Shown here: one piece after another, positions 1-9,620 of the stretch | Layout: every line of letters begins with the position of its first letter | Position numbering within the stretch: the first letter of the stretch is position 1 | Source of the DNA: Archangiaceae bacterium | Lineage (GTDB): Bacteria; Myxococcota; Myxococcia; Myxococcales; Myxococcaceae | DNA length: 64,000 bases | Direction of reading: 5' to 3' | Assembly (NCBI GenBank): GCA_016879935.1 | Contig: JAACJQ010000153.1 | Span: 57,398 to 121,397 of the forward strand | Made by a program: the position numbers and the translations under genes | Notes under the pieces: generated by a model | What the model was told of the DNA's origin: nothing | What the model saw: only the letters and a program-made list of their open reading frames with translations | Database searches by the model: none

Positions 1-1
1 A

Positions 2-289
2 GGTGAAGCGCTCGCGCACAGGTGGAACCTGCCGAAGGACATCGCGGCGGCCACGCGGTGGCATCACGACCCCTCGAGCGCACCGACGGCGACGCAGCGG
101 TACTTCGCGACGGTGATTCAGGTGGCCGACACGTTGTCGGGGCTCGCTGGCAGCGGAGAGGGCGTCGAACAGGCGCTCGACCCGAGCTCGCTCGAGCGGC
201 TCAACCTGACGGAAGAGAAGCTGCTGCGCCTGGTCGAAGATGCGAAGCCGGAGATCAGCCGTACGCGTGAGCTGCTCAAGATGCGCTGA
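2..289 (+). CDS. HDOD domain protein, C-terminal part (cut by window edge)
   Basis: The gene runs in from outside the window; 95 codons remain before the TGA. The readable part begins G-E-A-L-A-H-R-W-N-L-P and continues to W-H-H-D, which matches the C-terminal end of HDOD domains (G..LA..W.LP..I..A...HH). HDOD is a relative of the HD phosphohydrolase fold, mostly without catalytic metals, used in bacterial signalling as a scaffold or regulatory module. The last 40 residues are a charged helical tail. Domains upstream of the cut, for example a receiver domain, cannot be seen. A second HDOD protein is encoded on the other strand at 953-1825, so this is an HDOD-rich neighbourhood. Confidence 0.75.
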   Translation, partial: GEALAHRWNLPKDIAAATRWHHDPSSAPTATQRYFATVIQVADTLSGLAGSGEGVEQALDPSSLERLNLTEEKLLRLVEDAKPEISRTRELLKMR

Positions 290-952
290 GCGCGCCAATC
301 ACCACTCAGCAGGTTCGCCTGCGACAGGCTTCCCGCTGAGAAGGTCGCGCATCGTCTTGGTCGGCCGATTCCTGTGGGCCTTGATCACCGCTTCGAGCGA
401 CCGATGCGTGACGACGAGCCTGGCTGGAATCACCAGCCCTGCAGGCAATTCACGCGCGGGCCGCTGCGCAGGGAACCTCGGAGTTGGAGAGCGTGGCGTC
501 ATTGACGAGAGGAGAACAACCAGAACGTCGAGAAGAGGGCCGGAACGCCCGTACGTATTCCGAAAACGACCGCTGAATTTTGCCGTGGCCCGTATGCAAC
601 GACTCGAGAGAGCGCGGTGACGGCCGCGTGCTGCCAGTCATCCGCCTTCTGGCTCGTCCCGACTGGAACAACTGCCACGCTGGGCTCGGCAGTACGACTG
701 CAGGTCGGAGTGACATCAGACCGGCGGAAGTAGGGTTTGAAGACCTCGGCTCGGCCCCATGCAGACGGGGTGAAGATCCACAACCGACGAGAAGAGGAAG
801 AAGCGAGCCCCACGCAAGCACCCTTGCGAAGGCCACCTGGTTGCGAGCACGGAAGGTCACGAGGCGGAGCTTTGTTTGGGGCATGGAGGCCACGGCCTCG
901 ATAGCCCAACTGGAGTGCTGCGTTTGCGCTCCTCGCCGTGACTTCGAGCCGG
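290..952. other. 660-base stretch without a confident gene; possible decayed lipoprotein gene on the minus strand
   Basis: No frame across this stretch has the codon use of its neighbours over a useful length. One minus-strand frame opens with ATG at 884 and encodes a lipoprotein-like leader (hydrophobic run ending L-L-V-G-C, then G-S-S). Plausible protein text then seems to continue in a second frame (about 750-500) and a third (about 500-299). That is what a gene with two frameshifts would look like, but base composition at third positions is only moderately biased. It may equally be ordinary spacer between two convergent genes. I see no tRNA, repeat or clear terminator. Confidence 0.3.
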
Positions 953-1825
953 TCACACCATGAGCGCTTTGACGCGATCTCCGAGCCCGCCCGACAACCG
1001 CTGCAGCACGTTGTCGTCGATGCCCAGCAGCGACCGCCCAATCATCACCAGCGCGTCGACGTCGGACGCGTCGATCTTGCCGACGTAGATGCCTTCCTTC
1101 TTCGCGAGCGCATTGGCGAACCGCACGCAGTTGCCCACCGACACGCGCTCGGCCGAGTTGTACTCGCTGCAGTCTTGAATCGCCGACGCCACGGTCTCGG
1201 GCAGGCCCCACTTCTGGGCGAGCGCCACGCCGATGGGCCGGTGAACCTTCTGGAGCACGTCGACCCACGCGTCAGGGTCGATCCACACGTTGGTCCTGGT
1301 ACCGACGACGTTCTTCTCGGCCTCGAGCAAGAGGAACGCGACCACGGGCTTGCCGATGTCATGCAGCAGGCCGGCGAGATACGCGGCCTCGGTCTCTGCG
1401 ACGCCACACAGGGCCGCCACGTCACGCGACAGCATCGCCACCGCCAGCGAGTGCTCCCACAGCCCGCGCGTGTGTTCTCCGATGCGCGGGTCTCTCGACT
1501 CGAACAACCGGTGGGCCGAGATCTCGACGAGCAGTGACTTGAACTTCTCCACGCCCAGCCGCGTGAGGGCCTGGGGCAGACTCCGAGCGCGCTCCATGCC
1601 GCCGTGTTGAACCGAGTTGGCCGCGCGCAGCACGCGGGCCGCGATCACCGTGTCGCGCTCGACGAGCGGCGTCGCGTCTTTCGGAGAAAACGACGGGTCA
1701 CGCACCAACTGCAGCACGCGCGTCACCACCGTCGGAGGCGCCGGCAACACCAGCGAATTGTCGGCGATCTTCTTCGAGAGGATCGCCTGCACCTGCTCGC
1801 CCAGCTTTTCTGCCACGACTGCCAT
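953..1825 (-). CDS. HDOD domain signalling protein
   Basis: A 290-residue protein that is almost entirely one HDOD domain (about residues 20-225), with a C-terminal helical region to about 290. The N-terminal part shows the L-P-A-P-P-T-V-V-T-R-V-L-Q-L-V pattern typical of HDOD. The core keeps L-H-D-I-G-K and an upstream W-E-H-S, so HD-type metal ligands are partly retained; most HDOD proteins are thought to be non-enzymatic. ATG at 1825 is preceded by GGGAGGG at a good distance. It is the last of four leftward genes (CheX-like, double REC, STAS-like, HDOD), 30 bases after the STAS-like gene, which suggests an output role for that phosphorelay-like group. Confidence 0.88.
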   Translation of the reverse strand: MAVVAEKLGEQVQAILSKKIADNSLVLPAPPTVVTRVLQLVRDPSFSPKDATPLVERDTVIAARVLRAANSVQHGGMERARSLPQALTRLGVEKFKSLLVEISAHRLFESRDPRIGEHTRGLWEHSLAVAMLSRDVAALCGVAETEAAYLAGLLHDIGKPVVAFLLLEAEKNVVGTRTNVWIDPDAWVDVLQKVHRPIGVALAQKWGLPETVASAIQDCSEYNSAERVSVGNCVRFANALAKKEGIYVGKIDASDVDALVMIGRSLLGIDDNVLQRLSGGLGDRVKALMV

Positions 1826-1855
1826 GGCGAACCCTCCCTCTCTTGCTCAAGAACT

Positions 1856-2164
1856 TCAGGCCGCGCGGGCCTCCGTCACGGAGTTGCACACGGTCATCTT
1901 CGCGGTCTCGTCGAACTTCTTGAGCAGGGCGCTGTGGTCGGCTCCGGCGACGAGCTTGAGCTCGATGCCCCGCTTCTGCGCTTCCTTCTTCATGTCGATC
2001 ACCAGGCGCGGCGTGCGGTCGGGCTTCAGCGGCGAGTTGGTGAGATCGATGATCACCTGATCGTGGCAGGCAGCCGCGATCTTCTCGATCTGCTCCTCGA
2101 GCAGCTTGGCCACGCGCGAGAAGTACATGTCGATGCGGTCGTCCTTGACGGCGAAGGCGCCCAC
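1856..2164 (-). CDS. STAS-like domain protein
   Basis: A 102-residue single-domain protein. The order of a hydrophobic strand (Q-V-I-I-D-L-T), a helix, a second strand (I-E-L-K-L-V-A-G) and a final helix with D-H-S-A-L-L-K-K-F resembles STAS domains, which act as anti-anti-sigma factors or signalling adaptors. The canonical phosphorylatable Ser after the D-L strand is not obvious; N-S-P sits there instead. It starts with GTG at 2164, directly against the TAG stop of the double-REC gene (2165-2167), so translation is probably coupled. An internal ATG 12 codons downstream is an alternative start. The family call is from pattern only. Confidence 0.6.
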   Translation of the reverse strand: MGAFAVKDDRIDMYFSRVAKLLEEQIEKIAAACHDQVIIDLTNSPLKPDRTPRLVIDMKKEAQKRGIELKLVAGADHSALLKKFDETAKMTVCNSVTEARAA

Positions 2165-2989
2165 CTAGAGCAGGTTGTCGTCGGCGATGACCAGATCCTG
2201 ATCGTTGAAGTAGCGAATCAGGAAGTCCTCGATGCTGTCCTTGTCGAACGGCTTGAAGATCACGTCGTCGAAGCCGAGCGCCTGCATCTCCTTCTGCACG
2301 TCGTTGGCGCTCCGCAGGGCCAACGCGAGGAAGGCAGCGTGCTGCTGGAGCGAGCGCAGCTGGTTCATCAGCGCGGCCGAGTTCACGTCGGGAATGTCGG
2401 TGTCGATGAAGACGACGCGGAAGACCTTGTCGCGGCAGGCCTGCAGGGCCGACGCCGCCGAGAGCGCCGCGCCGACCGTCACGTGCGGCGGCACGATCGT
2501 CTTCAGCTTCTTGTGCACGTTCTCCATGTCGTCGATGACGAGCACGTCGATGAACTGCTTGCCGGTCGGGTCCATTCGGCCCTGCGGCATCGCGGGCTCT
2601 CCGCTCATGGTGACGGGCATCGCCGGGGCGGCGATCTTCAGCACCTTCAGCGCCTTCGCCCGCAGCTCTTCGGGCTTGAAGGGCTTGAGCACGTAGTCCT
2701 CGATACCCGCCTTCATCACGTCGACCATGATCGAGCGCTTCGACTCGCTGGTCAGCATGAGCACGGGCGTCTTGTTGCCCGCTTCGCGCATCTTCGCGAG
2801 CATGCCCGGCCCGTCGAGGTTGGGCATCGTGACGTCGAGAATCACCAGGTCGAAGGTGAGCTCTTCGAGCTTGGCCAGGCCCAGCACGCCGTCTTCGGCC
2901 TCGTCGACCTCGAACCCGAGATCGAGCATCTGTTTGGTGACGATGGTTCGAATCGCCTTGCTGTCATCGACGGTGAGTACGCGTGGCAT
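2165..2989 (-). CDS. response regulator with two receiver (REC) domains
   Basis: 274 residues with two receiver domains and no DNA-binding or enzymatic output. REC1 (about 1-120) has the acidic pair D8-D9, phospho-acceptor D52 in I-L-D-V-T-M-P, T80 and K102 in L-K-P-F: a complete active site. REC2 (about 145-270) keeps I-D-D near its start, an Asp in F-I-D-T-D-I-P, and F-K-P-F, so it may also accept phosphate despite a diverged core. A double-REC protein without output suits a phosphate relay or sink. It lies between a CheX-like gene, whose family dephosphorylates CheY-type proteins, and a STAS-like gene with a zero-base junction. Confidence 0.88.
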   Translation of the reverse strand: MPRVLTVDDSKAIRTIVTKQMLDLGFEVDEAEDGVLGLAKLEELTFDLVILDVTMPNLDGPGMLAKMREAGNKTPVLMLTSESKRSIMVDVMKAGIEDYVLKPFKPEELRAKALKVLKIAAPAMPVTMSGEPAMPQGRMDPTGKQFIDVLVIDDMENVHKKLKTIVPPHVTVGAALSAASALQACRDKVFRVVFIDTDIPDVNSAALMNQLRSLQQHAAFLALALRSANDVQKEMQALGFDDVIFKPFDKDSIEDFLIRYFNDQDLVIADDNLL

Positions 2990-3023
2990 GGTCGTTCCTC
3001 TGCGGTGAAAAAGGGGTGGGCGG

Positions 3024-3476
3024 TTACTCGCGCGGGTGGGTGGTGATCTGCACTTCGAGCTCGACGTCGGCCTCGGTCGCTCGCAGCGTGATGCACTGCG
3101 ACTTCATGATGGCGGCCGACCACGACTCCTCGGCCGTGAGGATCTTGGGGAGCCCCAACGCCTGATCGAGCGACATCGCCCGCTTCACCTGGCCAGCGGT
3201 GATGTTGGCGATCTCACGCAGCGTGTCCTCCATCATCGACGTGTCGACGTCGGTCGGAGACACCATGAAGAGCCGCGCGCCCAGCTTCTCGCAGCTCTGC
3301 TTGTCCGAGGTGACCACGACCGAGACTGGCGTCGCGCCGGGAATCGGCAACACCGCCCGGCGAAAGGGCACCTTCATCGTCGGCCCCCGCGCGAGCGCGA
3401 ACTTGAGGTTCATCATCGTGCCCGTGACGCTGTTGACCATCGTGGTGATGGAATCTGGTGAAGGAAGTGCGCTCAC
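3024..3476 (-). CDS. CheX-like phosphatase family protein
   Basis: 150 residues, GTG start. The fold pattern matches CheX/CheC-like proteins, which remove phosphate from CheY-type receivers: an N-terminal helix (M-V-N-S-V-T-G-T-M-M), two strands, then a long helix with the signature R-E-I-A-N-I-T-A-G, giving the E-x-x-N pair (E88, N91) that forms the CheX active site. A GAGAGAGGCG stretch precedes the start. It is the first gene of the leftward operon, 34 bases ahead of the double-REC protein, its most likely substrate. No chemoreceptor or CheA is in the window, so a non-chemotactic phosphorelay is equally possible. Confidence 0.72.
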   Translation of the reverse strand: MSALPSPDSITTMVNSVTGTMMNLKFALARGPTMKVPFRRAVLPIPGATPVSVVVTSDKQSCEKLGARLFMVSPTDVDTSMMEDTLREIANITAGQVKRAMSLDQALGLPKILTAEESWSAAIMKSQCITLRATEADVELEVQITTHPRE

Positions 3477-3684
3477 AAACGCCTCTCTCGCCCGCGCGGG
3501 GCACGCCGAGCGTCATCATGACGCCTGGTTCCCCGCCCACGCAGTCAGACACTGAGCAAGTGATGTGCCCCATCGCCCGGTAGCGAATGCCGGGGCTTGC
3601 GCCGACACGTTCATGACGAACGAGGTTTCCGACACCGCCTCAGGGGTGACCCCGACTCATGGATCAGGAAGCGCCGGCTGCCGT

Positions 3685-3692
3685 GGTACACC
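3685..3692 (+). promoter_or_regulatory. putative extended -10 element upstream of the alpha/beta hydrolase
   Basis: TGGTACACC (TG-N-TACACC, from 3684) lies 9 bases before ATG 3702. The same 10-mer GTGGTACACC precedes the kinase at 29819 (minus) and the PEGA/TPR gene at 60939. No clear -35 box or Shine-Dalgarno site is seen here, which would fit a leaderless or near-leaderless message. Confidence 0.4.
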
Positions 3693-3701
3693 CGACCCGC
3701 G

Positions 3702-4565
3702 ATGACGTTGCTCGAGACTGCCAACCGCGCGATGCGGAAGATCCTCGTGGCCCAGGGCGTGAAGAGCCAGGTCCACTCCGTTCGCGGCCATGAGGTGCAC
3801 GCGTACACCCTCGAAGGGCAGGGGCTCGGCCCACCGCTCTTCCTCGTGCATGGCCTGGGCAGCTCGGCCAACGCGTACTGGCGAACGCTCAAGCCGCTGT
3901 CGCTGCACTTCCGCCGCGTGTGGGCGCTCGACGTTCCGGGCAACGGCTTCTCTCCGACGCCGGCCACCGGCCCGCTCTCGTGGCGGGAGCAGCTCGCCAC
4001 CGTGCGCGCCTTCATGGAAGAGGTCGTTCGCGAGCCCGTCTTCCTCATCGGCAACTCGCTCGGTGGCGCGATGAGCCTGTACCTCGCGCACGAGGTGCCG
4101 CAGCTCGTGAAGGCGCTCGGGCTCATCTCGCCTGCGGGCGCGAAGCTCGAAGATCAGCGCTTTCGTGATCTCGTGCGCTCCTTCGAGGTGAACACCCTCG
4201 CCGAGGCGCGCAGCATGACCCGCCGCCTGTTCGCGAAGCCGCCGCTGCCGCTGCTCCTGCTCGCGGGCGAGATGCGAAACCTCTACGCCAACCCCACCGT
4301 GAAGAGCCTCATTCGCGAGGTGCAGCCCGCCGACGCCGTGACCGAGCCCATGCTGCAGTCGCTCGCCATGCCGACGCTGCTCATCTGGGGCACCAAAGAG
4401 AAGCTGCTCCCGCGCGAAGGGCTGGCGTACTTTCGCGCACACCTGCCGAAGCACGCCGAGATCCATGAAGTCGAGGGCTTCGGCCACATGCCGCAGATGG
4501 AGAACCCTCGGCCGCTCGTGCGACACATCATCGACTTCGCCCGCTCGAATCACCTGGCTGGTTGA
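3702..4565 (+). CDS. alpha/beta fold hydrolase
   Basis: 287 residues, starting at ATG 3702. Family features are the oxyanion region L-V-H-G-L-G-S-S, the nucleophile elbow G-N-S-L-G-G, and the catalytic His in G-F-G-H-M-P-Q-M-E-N-P near the C-terminus. In the segment that normally reads G.xDxxvP the protein has G-T-K-E-K-L-L-P, so the usual triad Asp appears as Glu, or the acid lies elsewhere. No signal peptide or membrane segment is evident, so it is probably cytoplasmic. The substrate cannot be inferred; lipid or ester hydrolysis is the family default. It stands alone on the plus strand, 45 bases before the S41 protease gene. Confidence 0.88.
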   Translation: MTLLETANRAMRKILVAQGVKSQVHSVRGHEVHAYTLEGQGLGPPLFLVHGLGSSANAYWRTLKPLSLHFRRVWALDVPGNGFSPTPATGPLSWREQLATVRAFMEEVVREPVFLIGNSLGGAMSLYLAHEVPQLVKALGLISPAGAKLEDQRFRDLVRSFEVNTLAEARSMTRRLFAKPPLPLLLLAGEMRNLYANPTVKSLIREVQPADAVTEPMLQSLAMPTLLIWGTKEKLLPREGLAYFRAHLPKHAEIHEVEGFGHMPQMENPRPLVRHIIDFARSNHLAG

Positions 4566-4610
4566 AGCCATGGGCTGATCTTCGCGAGCCTTCCCGATTA
4601 CAGTCTTCGT

Positions 4611-5921
4611 ATGCGTCGTCTTGCGGTCGTGTCGTGCCTGCTCGCCGGTTCCGTCGCGCTCGCAGGCCCTCCGGTGCCGAAGTCAGAGGCCACATACCGT
4701 CAGCTCGAGCTCTTCGCGCGCGTGCTCTCGTACGTGCAGAACAACTACGTCGAGAACGTCGACGAGCAGCAGCTCATGCAGGGCGCCATCAAGGGCATGC
4801 TCGAGACGCTCGACCCGCACACCGTCTACATGCCGCCCGACGTCTTCAAAGAGATGAAGATCGACACGTCTGGCGAGTTCGGCGGCCTGGGCATCGAGAT
4901 CGCCCGCCGCAACGACGCCATCATCGTGGTGGCGCCCATCGACGACACACCGGCCCAGCGCGCCGGCATCAAGTCGGGCGATCAGCTGCTGAAGATCGAC
5001 GACGAGCCGACCCGCTCCATGGAGCTCGCGCGCGCCATTCAGAAGATGCGCGGGCCCGCCGGCAAGAAGGTGATGCTCACCATCATGCGCGAGGGGTTCT
5101 CGGCGCCGCGCGAGTTCGCGATCATTCGTGATCACATTCGCATCGCCTCGGTCGAGAGCGCGCTCTACGGCGGCATCGGCTACGTGAAGGTGAAGAACTT
5201 TCAGGAGCGCACCGACGCCTCGCTCTTCAAAGAGCTCGAGAAGCTGCGCGGGCAGAACAACGGCAAGGAGCTGCGCGGCCTCGTCATCGACCTCCGCAAC
5301 AACCCGGGCGGGCTGCTCGATCAGGCCGTCGCCATTGCCGATCGCTTCCTCCCGGGCGGCATGGCCATCGTCTCCACGCGCGGCCGTGACGGTGCGCAGG
5401 CGACGGAAGAGCGCGCGAAGGATCGCGACACCGAGAAGCCGTACCCCATCGTCGTGCTGGTGAACGCCGGCTCGGCTTCGGCCTCGGAGATCGTCGCGGG
5501 CGCCCTGCAGGACCACAAACGTGCGGTGCTGATGGGCGTGCCCACCTTCGGTAAGGGCAGCGTGCAGACCGTCATCGAGATGGAGGACGGCTCGGGGCTC
5601 AAGCTCACCATCGCGCGCTACTACACGCCGTCTGGCCGCTCGATTCAGGAGCGGGGCATTCTCCCCGACTTCCTCGTGGGCGAATCCGAGGGCGTGCTGA
5701 CGAAGACCGAGACGCTGCGCGAGAAGGACCTGAAGCGTCACTTCCGCGGAGAGGCAGAGGCGCCAGACGTCACCGCCCTCAAGCCGTCGCTGCCCGAGAA
5801 CCTCAAGGCGTGGGACGTCACTGACAAGCTCACCGACTATCAGCTCAAGATCGCGCTCAACTACCTGAACGCGGCGCCGGGCACGGTCGGCAAGAACACC
5901 GCACGCGCCACCACTCCGTAA
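4611..5921 (+). CDS. S41 family carboxy-terminal processing protease (CtpA-like)
   Basis: 436 residues. A Sec signal peptide (about 1-18, ending A-L-A-G) sends it to the periplasm. A short N-terminal helical domain is followed by a PDZ domain (about 85-170, with G-G-L-G-I-E and G-I-K-S-G-D-Q-L-L-K-I-D) and the S41 core. The catalytic Ser is in N-A-G-S-A-S-A-S-E and the Lys in F-G-K-G-S-V-Q-T, giving the Ser/Lys dyad of CtpA/CtpB proteases that trim envelope proteins. L-R-N-N-P-G-G-L-L, another family block, is present. A -10-like TACAGT lies 6 bases before ATG 4611 and no clear Shine-Dalgarno site is seen. Confidence 0.95.
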   Translation: MRRLAVVSCLLAGSVALAGPPVPKSEATYRQLELFARVLSYVQNNYVENVDEQQLMQGAIKGMLETLDPHTVYMPPDVFKEMKIDTSGEFGGLGIEIARRNDAIIVVAPIDDTPAQRAGIKSGDQLLKIDDEPTRSMELARAIQKMRGPAGKKVMLTIMREGFSAPREFAIIRDHIRIASVESALYGGIGYVKVKNFQERTDASLFKELEKLRGQNNGKELRGLVIDLRNNPGGLLDQAVAIADRFLPGGMAIVSTRGRDGAQATEERAKDRDTEKPYPIVVLVNAGSASASEIVAGALQDHKRAVLMGVPTFGKGSVQTVIEMEDGSGLKLTIARYYTPSGRSIQERGILPDFLVGESEGVLTKTETLREKDLKRHFRGEAEAPDVTALKPSLPENLKAWDVTDKLTDYQLKIALNYLNAAPGTVGKNTARATTP

Positions 5922-5965
5922 CCAACACGCGGGCAATCTCGCGTCGTGTGCTACGTCTCCCGGCC

Positions 5966-6868
5966 GTGGCGGGAGACACGAAAGAGATCCTCAAGTCGTT
6001 GGCGGTGAACGTCAGCATCGCGGTGGCCAAGGGCTTCGCGGCGGTGTTCACGGGCTCGGGCGCGATGTTGGCCGAAGCCATTCACTCCAGCGCCGACTGC
6101 ATCAACCAGGTGCTGCTGCTCGTCGGCATCTCGCGCGCGAAGAAGCCGCCCGACGAGAAGTACCCGCTGGGCTACGGCCGCGCGGTCTACTTCTGGAGCT
6201 TCATCGTCGCGTTGCTGCTGTTCTCGGGCGGCGGCGTGTTCAGCATCTACGAGGGCGTGCACAAGCTGCTCACCCCCGAGCCGGTGGAGCACGTGAGCTG
6301 GGCCGTCGGCATTCTCGGCTTCTCGTTGGTGCTCGAGGGCTGGGCGACGTACGGCAACCTCGTCGAGATGAAGAAGCGCCGCGGCAACGCCGGGCTCATT
6401 CAGTACCTGCGCGACACGAAGGACTCCGACCTCGTCGTGCTCTTCGGCGAGAACTCTGCGGCGGTGCTGGGCCTGGGCTTCGCGCTCGCCTCGCTCGGGC
6501 TGGCGGTGGCGACCGGTGACCCCCGGTGGGACGGCATCGGCTCGTTGCTCATCGGGCTCGTGCTGGTGGCGGTCGCGGTCTTCCTCGGCAACGAGGTGAT
6601 GTCGCTGCTGCTCGGAGAGCGTGCCGACCCGCAAATCGAGCTCACCGTGCAAGAGGTGGCGAAGACCCAGCCCAACATCAAGCGCCTCATTCGCGTGCTG
6701 ACCGTGCAGCAGGGCCCGGGCGAGGTGATGGTCGCCTGCAAGGTGCACCTGGTCGACGGGCTCGATACCCACGGCGTCGTCGAGACCATCGATGCGTTCG
6801 AGAAGGCCATTCACGAGCGTGTCGACGACATTCGCTGGCTCTTCGTCGAGCCAGACGATGACGACTGA
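5966..6868 (+). CDS. cation diffusion facilitator (CDF) family transporter, ZnT9-like
   Basis: 300 residues from GTG 5966; an in-frame GTG at 5948 would add six residues. Membrane segments alternate with the CDF block E-A-I-H-S-S-A-D-C-I-N-Q in TM2. In TM5, where zinc CDFs carry HxxxD, this protein has L-F-G-E-N-S-A-A-V-L-G, which matches the divergent SLC30A9/ZnT9-type subgroup. A cytoplasmic C-terminal domain ends in W-L-F-V-E-P-D-D-D-D. Divalent cation export is the family role, but loss of the TM5 site makes zinc transport uncertain. TGCTACGTC, an extended -10-like element, ends 8 bases before GTG 5966 and favours that start. Confidence 0.88.
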   Translation: MAGDTKEILKSLAVNVSIAVAKGFAAVFTGSGAMLAEAIHSSADCINQVLLLVGISRAKKPPDEKYPLGYGRAVYFWSFIVALLLFSGGGVFSIYEGVHKLLTPEPVEHVSWAVGILGFSLVLEGWATYGNLVEMKKRRGNAGLIQYLRDTKDSDLVVLFGENSAAVLGLGFALASLGLAVATGDPRWDGIGSLLIGLVLVAVAVFLGNEVMSLLLGERADPQIELTVQEVAKTQPNIKRLIRVLTVQQGPGEVMVACKVHLVDGLDTHGVVETIDAFEKAIHERVDDIRWLFVEPDDDD

Positions 6869-6880
6869 CCGGGCTTTGGT

Positions 6881-6888
6881 GCTAGCGC
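6881..6888 (+). promoter_or_regulatory. putative extended -10 element upstream of the PEGA protein
   Basis: TGCTAGCGC (from 6880) has the TG-N-TA form and lies 11 bases before ATG 6900, just past the end of the CDF gene. No convincing -35 box is visible. Confidence 0.3.
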
Positions 6889-6899
6889 TCGGCAGAGCG

Positions 6900-8897
<1,998 letters not shown>

Positions 8898-8905
8898 GGT
8901 CGCCG

Positions 8906-9487
8906 ATGTCGCTCGCAGTGGTCGTGCTTCCCCGGCCGTCGACGCTCGCACCGCCCGCTGAAGGTGTGCTTCCGGCCGAGGCCGCGCGCCGCATCGACGG
9001 CGGTGAGCTGGGCGATTCGGCCGCGCTCGCGGGCTATCGCCGTCGTGCGCTCCAGGTGGCGTTCGCAGCGGCCCTCGCCGCGGTGCTCCTCGGTGTGGGC
9101 GCGGCTGCGCTGCATCCCTCGCTCTTCGTGTTCTCAGGCCTGGCGGCGTTTGGCGCGTGGTTCGACCGACAACGGGGAGCCCTCGGCGCCGCGCTTCGCA
9201 TCGAGGGCGACTCGCTGCTGCTGCGTTTTTCGGAGACCACCGTTCGCGTGCCGGCCTCGGCCATCGAAGCCATCGGCTTCGGCGCTCCCGCTGCGAGTGG
9301 CGGACCGGCCCCCGAGACCTTCTGGCGCGGCGACTTTGGCCCTGTCGCCCGTTCGCACCTCGTCGTCGTCAGGCTCGCCGGGGCGAAGCTCCCGCGCCGT
9401 GTCATCGTGCCCGAAGCCAGCCCGCTTCACGCCCAGGCGGCAGCGGCGAAGCTCCATCGCCTGGCCGCGTCTCTCCGCCCGCGCTGA
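8906..9487 (+). CDS. small membrane protein of unknown function
   Basis: 193 residues. A cytoplasmic N-terminus of about 45 residues is followed by two close hydrophobic segments (V-A-F-A-A-A-L-A-A-V-L-L and a second around 72-85). A C-terminal soluble domain follows, with strands such as S-L-L-L-R-F-S-E-T-T-V-R-V-P-A-S. This topology (two TM helices, then a beta-rich PH-like domain) is seen in several DUF membrane proteins, but I do not recognise a named family. It begins 8 bases after the PEGA gene, so the two are probably co-transcribed. Confidence 0.65.
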   Translation: MSLAVVVLPRPSTLAPPAEGVLPAEAARRIDGGELGDSAALAGYRRRALQVAFAAALAAVLLGVGAAALHPSLFVFSGLAAFGAWFDRQRGALGAALRIEGDSLLLRFSETTVRVPASAIEAIGFGAPAASGGPAPETFWRGDFGPVARSHLVVVRLAGAKLPRRVIVPEASPLHAQAAAAKLHRLAASLRPR

Positions 9488-9620
9488 GCCGGAAATTCGA
9501 CATACCGGCACAGACCTGTAGCGTGTAATGGCCCGCGCTCCTTCGGGGTGGCACCGGTTGGCATTCCGGCTGCTCTCTTCGCTGGAGCGTCGACGGTGAC
9601 GCGGCACGGAGGCCACACAG

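Noticed and set aside
1604..3046. A 480-codon plus-strand frame opposite the signalling operon
   Set aside because: His/Arg/Val-rich translation without domains; the minus-strand REC, STAS-like and HDOD genes explain the DNA.
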